A DNA stretch of 64,000 nt, taken from the NCBI GenBank assembly GCA_964593585.1, contig CAZQIZ010000006.1, forward strand, positions 54,895-118,894. Direction: 5' to 3'. The stretch comes from JACQFV01 sp964593585. GTDB taxonomy: Bacteria; Zixibacteria; MSB-5A5; WJJR01. Position 1 is the stretch's first letter. The number at the start of each line of letters is the position of its first letter. The notes beneath the pieces were generated by a model. The model was not told where the DNA came from, searched no databases, and saw only the letters and a list, made by a program, of their open reading frames with translations. Positions 57,322-64,000 of the stretch are shown here, in pieces. The position numbers and the translations under genes are program-made.

Positions 57322-60207
57322 ATGAAGTATCTACCCCGTCTCGCATTCCTGCTGTTTCTGCTCCCGGCCGTCGCGGGGCAGGGCGCCGTGTTGTCGGCCC
57401 GTCAGCAGTCGGTGATCGCGCCCGATCTGCTCGATCGACTGGCGGTCGATGCCGGCGGTGCGACCTTCGACGTCCTCGTCCGTTTCGAAACTTCCGATCG
57501 TCCTTCAATCCGTGTGAACTCGCTGGCGGCTTCGGCGGGCAGTCTCCGCGATCGCTACCAGCGCGTCAGTGCCCACCTGCGCATGGCGGCCGCGACCATC
57601 CCGACGATCACCGGCAACGCCACGGTCGTGCGCCGCTTCTGGATCGCCAACCTTGCCCTGGTTCGTCTCGATCGCGACGCGCTGCTGGCGTTGGCGGAGC
57701 GCGACGATGTCACCATGATTGCGCCGGATGCGACCATTGAGCTGTTGCAGCCGGTTTCGATCGCCGATGCGGTGGTGACAAGCGCCGGCGCCGCGCCGAA
57801 CCTGCCGGCGATCGGGGCGCGCACCCTCTGGGCGCGTGGCCTGACCGGTAAGGGCCGCCTGGTCGCCTCGATCGACACCGGCGTCGAGGGCATTCATCCC
57901 GCCCTCTCGGATCGCTGGCGCGGTCTACAGGGTGACACCGCCGCGTCCTGGTTCGATCCGCTCAATGGCCCGGCGCCGATGGACAATAACGGCCATGGCA
58001 CCCACGTCATGGGCATCATGGTCGGGCGCGCTGGCGCCGACACCATCGGCGTGGCGCCCGACGCCGAATGGATTTCCGCCGCGGTGGTTGATCGCGGACG
58101 CTCGCTGTCGGCGACCTTCTCCGACATTCTCGCCGCGCTGGAGTGGGTGGTGGATCCCGACGGCAACCCCGCGACGATGCACGATGTCCCGGATGTGGTC
58201 TGCAATTCCTGGGGGGTATCGCAGCAGATCATCAACCCGTGCAACACCATGTTCTTCGAGGCGATCGACAACGCCGAGGCGATGGGCGTGGTGTGCATCT
58301 TCGCCGCCGGCAACGAAGGCCCCAACGCGATGACGATCCGCAACCCCGCCGACCGGGCGACCTCGCCGACGGCGTCGTTTTCGGTCGGAGCCGTGGACGC
58401 CAACCTCGCCACGTTCGACGTCGCCGGCTTCTCCAGCCGCGGTCCCTCGGCCTGCGACGGCAGCGCCAAGAAGCCCGAAATTGTCGCCCCCGGTGTCGCG
58501 ATTCGCTCGGCTTACAAGGGACAGACCTACAGATTGATCAACGGCACTTCGATGGCCGCGCCGCATGTGGCCGCGGCCGTCGCGCTCCTGCGCCAATACA
58601 ATTCCGAACTGACGCCCGAGGAGATCAAGACCGCGCTCCTGACCACCGCGCGCGACATCGGCCCCGCGGGAGAAGACAACGCCTCCGGCTACGGCCTGCT
58701 CGATCTGGAGGCCGCGCTCGCCTCCCTGCCTTCGCCGTACTATCCTGTGGTCACCACCGGTCCTGTGGCGCTCGATCCGGCCGGCGACGGCGTCCCGGCG
58801 CTCGGCGAGACGGTTGAGTTGATTGTCCCCGTGCATGCCAATGCCGCCGATGCGCGCAACGTGACCTTGAACCTGGCTTCGCTGTGCAACACCGCGCAGG
58901 TGCTGGCCGGCAGCGCCTATCTCGGCACTGTGCCGGCCGGCGGCAGCGTCGACAATGCCTCTTCGCCGTTTGTCATCGCCGTCTCGCCGCAGTCGGTGGC
59001 CGGCGACACCGCCTGGTTTGAAGTCTCGACGTCCGGCGAGCCGCTGCTCAGTTGGTGGCGCGACACCATCGGCGTGATGGTCGGTCTGCCCGAGGGCGCG
59101 GTTGTCACCTCGGCCTCCGCGGGTGTCTCGGCATTGACCGTTTCGAATCTCGGCCATCTCGGCCTCGGCGCCGGCTCGGTGCTCAACGCCGGGGGAGAGG
59201 GATGGCGTACCGGGATGATCGCCGCCGACCTCCTCTATGAGGCGTCGCTGTTTGCCTCGTCGGGGGATGGCGGCTGGGCCGACGCGTCCCGTCAGCCCGA
59301 TGGCACCCTGCGTTTCGATTTCGCGCCCCTGTCCGCCTCGGCGTTCGATGACTCGCACGCGGCGATGCCGGTTGGGATCACGGTTCGCCAGTTAGCGCCG
59401 GTGTTCCACGCCGCCGGCGATCAGGATGCGGTCACGCTCGCGTGGGTGATCCACAATCGCGACGACGTCACCATTCCCGGCTTCCAGCTTGGCTGGGTGT
59501 TCGATCTCGATCTGCCCTCGGTCGGCATCATCGATGAGCGGGTCGGCTTCGATGCGTCCAGCGGCGGCTTTTTCCATCAGGCGCCGGCCGGTGAATTTGT
59601 CGCCGGTGTGGCGCCGCTGTCCGGCGCCTTCGGCGGTCTGCGCTTCTTCGAAAACAACGGCGTCAAGACCGGCCTGACCGATTGGCAGAAGCGCGCGGCG
59701 CTTTCCGGCGCCGCCGCCGCCCCGTTGGCCAGCGGCGATTTCCTCGCGGTGGCCTCCACCGCGGCGGTCGATCTGCCGCCGGGAGACAGCATCGTGATCG
59801 CCATCGCGCTGATCGGCGCCCCCACGGCCGGCGCGTTCTCCGCCGCGGCGCGTGACGCCTATCTCCGCTGGGCGCAGATGAGCGACGCCGGCGACGACCA
59901 GGGTGGCACGGTGATTCCCGCCGATTTCCGTCTCGATCAAAACTATCCCAATCCGTTCAACGCCGGTACCACGATCCCGGTGGCGATTGCCGGCGATGGC
60001 GCCCGCGCGGTGCGGCTGGAGATCATCGATCTGCTCGGACGCCGGGTGCGCACGCTGGTCGATGAGACGATGCCCCCCGGCCAGTACCCGGTCTTCTGGA
60101 ACGGCTGCGACGACCATGGCCGGGCGCTGGCCTCCGGCGTCTACTTCTCACGTCTGGTGATCGAAGGCCGGGCGTCGCAGGCGCGCGCCATGGTCTTGCT
60201 CAAATGA
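57322..60207 (+). CDS. Secreted subtilisin-like (S8) protease with C-terminal sorting-type domain
   Basis: 961 residues. After a signal peptide (LPRLAFLLFLLPAVAG) and an inhibitor-like propeptide, the S8 domain shows Asp185 (VASIDTGVEGIHP), His225 (NNGHGTHVMG), oxyanion Asn331 (AAGNEGPN) and Ser410 (NGTSMAAPHVAAA). A long beta-rich part follows. The C-terminus is a typical module with PADFRLDQNYPNPFNAGTTI, LGRRVRTLVDE and ALASGVYFSRLV, ending ARAMVLLK. The ATG at 57322 directly follows a GTG. All catalytic residues are present, so it should be active after export. Likely roles are nutrient acquisition or processing of surface proteins. Confidence 0.95.
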   Translation: MKYLPRLAFLLFLLPAVAGQGAVLSARQQSVIAPDLLDRLAVDAGGATFDVLVRFETSDRPSIRVNSLAASAGSLRDRYQRVSAHLRMAAATIPTITGNATVVRRFWIANLALVRLDRDALLALAERDDVTMIAPDATIELLQPVSIADAVVTSAGAAPNLPAIGARTLWARGLTGKGRLVASIDTGVEGIHPALSDRWRGLQGDTAASWFDPLNGPAPMDNNGHGTHVMGIMVGRAGADTIGVAPDAEWISAAVVDRGRSLSATFSDILAALEWVVDPDGNPATMHDVPDVVCNSWGVSQQIINPCNTMFFEAIDNAEAMGVVCIFAAGNEGPNAMTIRNPADRATSPTASFSVGAVDANLATFDVAGFSSRGPSACDGSAKKPEIVAPGVAIRSAYKGQTYRLINGTSMAAPHVAAAVALLRQYNSELTPEEIKTALLTTARDIGPAGEDNASGYGLLDLEAALASLPSPYYPVVTTGPVALDPAGDGVPALGETVELIVPVHANAADARNVTLNLASLCNTAQVLAGSAYLGTVPAGGSVDNASSPFVIAVSPQSVAGDTAWFEVSTSGEPLLSWWRDTIGVMVGLPEGAVVTSASAGVSALTVSNLGHLGLGAGSVLNAGGEGWRTGMIAADLLYEASLFASSGDGGWADASRQPDGTLRFDFAPLSASAFDDSHAAMPVGITVRQLAPVFHAAGDQDAVTLAWVIHNRDDVTIPGFQLGWVFDLDLPSVGIIDERVGFDASSGGFFHQAPAGEFVAGVAPLSGAFGGLRFFENNGVKTGLTDWQKRAALSGAAAAPLASGDFLAVASTAAVDLPPGDSIVIAIALIGAPTAGAFSAAARDAYLRWAQMSDAGDDQGGTVIPADFRLDQNYPNPFNAGTTIPVAIAGDGARAVRLEIIDLLGRRVRTLVDETMPPGQYPVFWNGCDDHGRALASGVYFSRLVIEGRASQARAMVLLK

Positions 60208-60234
60208 GCTTAGGGTCTCAGGGACGTTTCAGCG

Positions 60235-60260
60235 ACGGGCGGACTGGCGGGTCCGCCCGT
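60235..60260 (+). terminator. Hairpin after the subtilisin gene
   Basis: ACGGGCGGAC (60235-60244) and GTCCGCCCGT (60251-60260) with a 6-base loop, followed by TGTCATTTGG. The stem is perfect; the T-run is weak. Confidence 0.55.
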
Positions 60261-60341
60261 TGTCATTTGGGGCCGTTTCCGGTTTCATTGACTTCGGTCT
60301 TCGTCGTACAATGCCGTGGGGGTGTTGGTACGCGGCGGCGG

Positions 60342-61163
60342 ATGACGATTCTCTGGTGGATCATCGGTGTGGGGTTGGCGCTGGTTGCGCTGAAGCTCCT
60401 CATTGTCTGGGCCGAACCGTACATGTCATTTGTGCCGCGCCGGGGCCCGACCCCGCCCCCGCCCGGTTTCACCGCCCTGCACCTGCAGAGTCCCGACGGC
60501 ACCCGGCTTTCCGGTTGGCGCACCGAGATCCCGGTCGAGGGGCCGGTCTTCCTCTATTTCTGCGGCAACGCCGGCAATCTCGATGACCGGCGCGATTTGC
60601 TGGCCCGCGCCGCTGAGGCCGGGCTGGCCATTGTGGCTTTCGATTACCGCGGCGCGGGGGAGTCAAAGGGACGCGCCACCGAAGCCCATGTGTACGCCGA
60701 CGCCGATGCGATCTGCCGCTTCATGGTCGACTCGCTCGGCATCGCGCCCGAACGCATCGTCCTCTGGGGGCATTCAATCGGCGGCGCGGTGGCCATCGCG
60801 CTGGCCCATCGACGGCCCTGCGCCGGCGTCATCGCCGAGGCCACGTTCCGCTCGGCGCGAGTGATGGCGCGGCGCATGCTGCCCTTTCTCCCTGCCCACT
60901 GGTTCATGACCTATCGCTTCGACAACGAGGGCACTGTCCCCGACCTTGCCTGCCCGATCCTGTTTGTCCACGGCAGCGATGACCTGACGATCCCGGCATC
61001 CGACTCGCAATTTCTCTGCGACATCGCCGGCGAACGCGGCGACCTGTGGCTGGTGGACGGCGCCGACCACAACAATGTATTCGAAGTGGCGGGCGACCAA
61101 TTCTACACGCGCCTACTACTGTTTGCTCAGCAGGTCACCAGCCCAACGCTCCGGGCGAGGTAG
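60342..61163 (+). CDS. Alpha/beta hydrolase (BEM46/ABHD-like), membrane anchored
   Basis: 273 residues. An N-terminal membrane helix (WIIGVGLALVALKLLIVWA) is followed by an alpha/beta-hydrolase domain: FLYFCGNAGNLDDRRDLLA, FDYRGAGESKGRATEA, the nucleophile elbow LWGHSIGGAVAIAL, the acid in FVHGSDDLTIPASDS and the His in DGADHNNVFEV. The catalytic triad is therefore complete. BEM46/YfhR-type enzymes are serine hydrolases of unknown substrate. The ATG at 60342 gives the helix directly; an upstream open frame back to 60204 has a poor N-terminus. It is the last gene before the compositional shift. Confidence 0.85.
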   Translation: MTILWWIIGVGLALVALKLLIVWAEPYMSFVPRRGPTPPPPGFTALHLQSPDGTRLSGWRTEIPVEGPVFLYFCGNAGNLDDRRDLLARAAEAGLAIVAFDYRGAGESKGRATEAHVYADADAICRFMVDSLGIAPERIVLWGHSIGGAVAIALAHRRPCAGVIAEATFRSARVMARRMLPFLPAHWFMTYRFDNEGTVPDLACPILFVHGSDDLTIPASDSQFLCDIAGERGDLWLVDGADHNNVFEVAGDQFYTRLLLFAQQVTSPTLRAR

Positions 61164-61224
61164 TCCGTAGTCCGTGCGCTTTGCACGCACCGCTGTGCTT
61201 CTGTCAGGCCAGATTCGCAGAGAG

Positions 61225-61575
61225 TTAACCAATCGTCGCGATCACGTATTCCATGCGGCGCTGTTTGCACCACATCTCTGCGGCTTTACGCTTGCGTTGG
61301 ACGTCGTTCGAGTCAACCCGAGTGGGATCCTTCACTTCTAGCACGACTTTCCGCCCGTCTTCATACTCGACTAGGAAGTCTGGCACGTACCTGCGCTGAT
61401 GCTTCTGGCCGTCAATCCACGGAATGCTGATGCCATGCCGTTTCATCCATTTCACCACATAAGGGTCGCGCTCGAGCCGATCCATCATTCGGCGTTCCAA
61501 GTCACTCTGGTACTTCTCGAAGTTCCAGGGACTCTTCTTCGGGTCAGCGTACTCTCCGTGTATACTAATCGCCAT
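61225..61575 (-). CDS. PD-(D/E)xK nuclease-like small protein next to a helicase
   Basis: A 116-residue protein. The core is RRYVPDFLVEYEDGRKVV then LEVKD, which gives the PD...ExK signature found in restriction-type nucleases and in the N-terminal TnsA-type fold. The N-terminal part (SPWNFEKYQSDLERRMMDR) has a helical lead as in this family, and the C-terminus (AAEMWCKQRRMEYVIATIG) supplies the last helix and strand. The start ATG (61575) overlaps the helicase stop by 11 bases in another frame. In many type III enzymes the nuclease is fused to the helicase, so this looks like a split subunit. It could also result from a frameshift. Confidence 0.75.
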   Translation of the reverse strand: MAISIHGEYADPKKSPWNFEKYQSDLERRMMDRLERDPYVVKWMKRHGISIPWIDGQKHQRRYVPDFLVEYEDGRKVVLEVKDPTRVDSNDVQRKRKAAEMWCKQRRMEYVIATIG

Positions 61576-63583
61576 GTTCGATAATCCCTGCAACCAGCCC
61601 CGGAATCGCGGCAACTCTCACGCGTACTTGTCTGAGCATCTTCCAGGCAAACTCCACATCCTCGCGCTCGGCCAAGCCAAGCGAGGTGCCCTTGAGGAAC
61701 TTCGCTCTGACATGATGCAACAAGGCGCTGTACACTGCATGTTTGAATGATGCAGCGTAACCCGCTTCAACTGTCAGTAGTTCCGCGATCTCGACCAATG
61801 TCTCTTTGACGGCTTCACGAATTGCTTCGTCCGTGAACTTGATCATCGTGCCATCAGGAGCGGTTGCGTCGGGCGCAGAGTGAATCGTCTTCCAGCCCTG
61901 CCCGCCCAATTCTTGTCCTATTACGCTCGCTATATCTACCTTTGTGATCTCCACCACCGTCGGGTCGTATTCGATTCGATCGAGCTGCTCGCGCCAGTTT
62001 GCCGCCGGCTTCGGAGGCGGCGGAATTTCGCCGAGGTCAAAGGTGCCGTCGTCGACGACTGTGGGATCGACCGGAGGGAGGTCGATTACCAAGTCGGGTT
62101 TTGTAAGATCCTGCTTTGCCGGGGGAGGCGGTAGGTCTTCTGTTTCGTCGAACTCTTGGTCAATCAAGACCCCTGTGCGCTTCTTCGCATTAAAGATGTC
62201 CCAGAGCCATTGATGCTCGAGCTTTGGATGATCTACGATCGCGCAAATTTGAGGCTCTGTAGGAGTGACGCCCTGCGCCCGCACTCTGCGCAACCCGCGG
62301 CCGACGACCTGTTGCCCGTAAACCTTGCTCCCAAACTTTCGGAGAAGGAGGATGACCCCAACTTCCGGCACGTCCCATCCCTCGCGGAGCATGAGCACGC
62401 TCACAACCGCGCGATATGGGGTTGCGGTTTTCTTTTGCCTCCCTAGTTCGCGCGCCTTTTGACGGTCGTGCTCGTCGCTGTCCTCTGTGACCAGCAAGGT
62501 CTTTACCTTAAAGTACTTGCTCAGTGTTTGCTCGGCTTTTTCCGCATCCGCCTTGCAGACGGCCACTACGAACAGGATGGGCTGGTACCGTTTCTTCGCC
62601 CGATGCTCTTGTTCATCCAGACGACGCAATGCGATTGCCATCTGCTGGCGCATTGGCTCATCGTCGGTTACCCACTGGGTCGCATTTAATCCAAGTCTGT
62701 CCACTTCGTCCCAGTCTATCTCCTCTACCTTCCGCTGTTCCCCCGTACGAGCGTCCGTGTATGTCAGTTGTACCGTCTTGATATCAGGTTGGTAGACGAC
62801 GGGTGTTTTGATTATGGCGTCGGAGAGGGCATCAGTGACGCTATACTCAAAGATCATATCGCTGTCAGGTGCCCTGCCGTCAGCCCGGTCAGGCGTGGCG
62901 GTGGTGTCAACTCGTAGCACAACTTTCTCCCGCAACCGCTTGAGGGTGGCTTCGTACTCCGGAGCGGGGGAGTTGTGTGCCTCGTCGTTAAAAAGTGCGA
63001 AGTCGGGCCCGTTCATGAGCCCGGAGAGATTGCTCTGGCCGGATTTGTTGCTGAGATAGAACTGGTGAATGTTTCCCAGGATCACACTGGCGCTGAACAT
63101 GCTAGACCATCCGCCCTCTCTGCCGCTTCCCAGCGTCGTCAGGACGAAATCTTGGGGTTGGCAGTTGCCCCAGTCCGGCAGCAGGTCACGGTCTTTGAAC
63201 ACCTTGCCGGCCTCGAAATCGTCCTCGAGTCTGTCACGAACAATGAGATTTGGGCAAAGCAGGAGGAACTTCTGAACACCGTGTGCGATCCGCAGCCAGG
63301 CGATTACGGCGGCAATGATCGCCGTCTTTCCGCCGCCCGTGACGATGTTGAGGAGTAATCCATCTGCCCCGAGTTCGGACTTGCCGAGGATCTCGTGGGC
63401 ATAGACTAGGCGCAGAAACGACTCCCACTGGTGGGGCCAAAGTGTGCCGGACCGCGCCGCTTGATCGTCATCCGGTGAAGACAGGAAGTCCACGTACTTA
63501 TAGGATTCGGTCTTGAGCCCCGGCCGTCCATCCCGGCGCCAATCCCGAAACGCGTCCTCATGCTTTGCAAATTGATTGAACAT
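61565..63583 (-). CDS. Superfamily-2 helicase, type III restriction Res-like
   Basis: A 672-residue DNA translocase/helicase. Motif I is NIVTGGGKTAII (Lys86), motif II is FNDEAHNSP (DEAH type), motif III is TTATPDR, and motif VI is QQVVGRGLRRVR. RecA-like domain 2 shows LFVVAVCKADAEKAEQTLSK and VSVLMLREGWDVPEVGVI. This matches Res-type subunits of type III and related defence systems. It lacks the C-terminal nuclease, which is encoded by the overlapping gene. It starts 4 bases after the end of the upstream frame. Codon use is more A/T-rich than in the rest of the window, so the region is probably acquired. Confidence 0.9.
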   Translation of the reverse strand: MFNQFAKHEDAFRDWRRDGRPGLKTESYKYVDFLSSPDDDQAARSGTLWPHQWESFLRLVYAHEILGKSELGADGLLLNIVTGGGKTAIIAAVIAWLRIAHGVQKFLLLCPNLIVRDRLEDDFEAGKVFKDRDLLPDWGNCQPQDFVLTTLGSGREGGWSSMFSASVILGNIHQFYLSNKSGQSNLSGLMNGPDFALFNDEAHNSPAPEYEATLKRLREKVVLRVDTTATPDRADGRAPDSDMIFEYSVTDALSDAIIKTPVVYQPDIKTVQLTYTDARTGEQRKVEEIDWDEVDRLGLNATQWVTDDEPMRQQMAIALRRLDEQEHRAKKRYQPILFVVAVCKADAEKAEQTLSKYFKVKTLLVTEDSDEHDRQKARELGRQKKTATPYRAVVSVLMLREGWDVPEVGVILLLRKFGSKVYGQQVVGRGLRRVRAQGVTPTEPQICAIVDHPKLEHQWLWDIFNAKKRTGVLIDQEFDETEDLPPPPAKQDLTKPDLVIDLPPVDPTVVDDGTFDLGEIPPPPKPAANWREQLDRIEYDPTVVEITKVDIASVIGQELGGQGWKTIHSAPDATAPDGTMIKFTDEAIREAVKETLVEIAELLTVEAGYAASFKHAVYSALLHHVRAKFLKGTSLGLAEREDVEFAWKMLRQVRVRVAAIPGLVAGIIEHGD

Positions 63584-63587
63584 CCGG

Positions 63588-64000
63588 TCAGCTAACGTCT
63601 ATCACGCCGGTCCACGTGCCTTCCCCGCCCGCATCGTCCTGCACTTTGCAGGCGACCTTCCATTTCCCCGGTCTCGGGAAGTGATATTCGGTCTGAAGGG
63701 CAGGCTCAGACTTCGCACCACGAACGAATGAGTATCCCGGCGTGCTGCTGAACCTATCGCCGTGATCGAAGTCCCATTGAACATTGATGATCCTTGCGCC
63801 CGCGTTCAATATTGCTGTTTCGCTTATGTCGAATTTGTAGGTGCGGGTTCCAATCCGCTTGAAACCGACTTCGACCTTTGGCGGTTGCACAAACGTCAGG
63901 AAGTTCTCGTAGTCGGCGTTCTCGGTGGACAAGGCAACGACGTGTTTGGAGTGGTCCCGAATCGGTTGACACCTCATAACAGAGAGTTGATACTCTCTCA
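63588..64000 (-). CDS. C-terminal part of an upstream protein, PKD-like domain; 5' end outside window
   Basis: The frame is open to the right edge, so the start is outside. About 137 residues are visible. The end is a PKD/Ig-like domain: NVQWDFDHGDRFSSTPGYSF, KSEPALQTEYHFPRPGKWKV and ACKVQDDAGGEGTW, preceded by RIGTRTYKFDISETAI. Four bases separate it from the helicase gene, so it belongs to the same operon. By gene order it is most likely the DNA methyltransferase (Mod) or another restriction subunit with an unusual tail. No methyltransferase motif is visible in this part, so that stays a guess. Confidence 0.55.
   Translation of the reverse strand, partial: REYQLSVMRCQPIRDHSKHVVALSTENADYENFLTFVQPPKVEVGFKRIGTRTYKFDISETAILNAGARIINVQWDFDHGDRFSSTPGYSFVRGAKSEPALQTEYHFPRPGKWKVACKVQDDAGGEGTWTGVIDVS

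Noticed and set aside
1..64000. Search by eye for CRISPR arrays, rRNA, tRNA genes, insertion sequences and integrases.
   Set aside because: No regularly spaced direct repeats, no rRNA-like stretch, no cloverleaf and no transposase or integrase motif were seen. A computational scan could still find a weak tRNA.

Overview
The window is a G+C-rich chromosomal segment from a Gram-negative, diderm bacterium. It carries envelope biogenesis genes (LolA, BamD, TamB, an Omp85 protein, the Mla lipid transporter), two TonB-dependent receptors with carboxypeptidase-regulatory N-termini, a PorV/PorQ-type outer-membrane protein, and secreted proteins ending in the 'NPFN ... GxxVRTL ... SGVYF ... K' C-terminal module. 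That combination is typical of the FCB superphylum outside classical Bacteroidetes. An uncultured phylum such as Zixibacteria, Latescibacteria or Eisenbacteria fits, but this is inferred from gene content only and was not tested by phylogeny. No rRNA, tRNA, CRISPR array or insertion sequence was found.

Layout. 1-7.1 kb (+): end of ftsK, then lolA, rimO, a lytic transglycosylase, bamD, nadD, a DUF2064 protein and a creatininase-family hydrolase. 7.2-12.5 kb (-): two outer-membrane barrels, a lipoprotein with one haem-binding CxxCH motif, and pabB-pabC for p-aminobenzoate. 12.8-15.5 kb (+): ECF sigma factor, zinc-finger anti-sigma factor and an HtrA-like protein whose catalytic His is replaced. 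15.6-24.2 kb (+): tamB, an Omp85 protein, a class-I amidotransferase, cysteine desulfurase and mnmA. 24.4-28.6 kb (-): a TPP riboswitch controlling a TonB-dependent receptor and a sodium:solute symporter, predicted to import thiamine or a precursor. 28.7-32 kb (+): mlaE-mlaF-arsC-small Cys-rich gene-mlaD with overlapping junctions, then a 147-bp palindromic MITE-like element. 32.2-36.6 kb (+): DUF169, GNAT, DinB, UroD-like, GAF and TerC genes. 36.6-42.9 kb (-): proline dehydrogenase, and an operon of lipoprotein, barrel and secreted M6 metalloprotease.

43.3-60.2 kb (+) is the most distinctive part. It holds a small secreted protein and a sigma-54 activator with TPR and GAF-like regions, then a lipoate-ligase-family gene. 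A four-gene surface cassette follows: a TonB-dependent receptor with nine calcium-loop-like repeats inserted in its barrel, a sorting-domain protein, a PorV-like protein and a large lipoprotein. A secreted subtilisin closes this stretch. 60.3-61.2 kb (+) is an alpha/beta hydrolase.

61.2-64 kb (-) has visibly different base composition. It looks like the end of an acquired restriction/defence island: a superfamily-2 helicase, a separately encoded PD-(D/E)xK nuclease, and the C-terminus of an upstream gene that leaves the window.

The main themes are outer-membrane assembly and its stress control, vitamin-regulated import, export of surface proteins by a type-IX-like route, and DNA restriction. 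All functional assignments come from motif recognition by eye; no searches were run.
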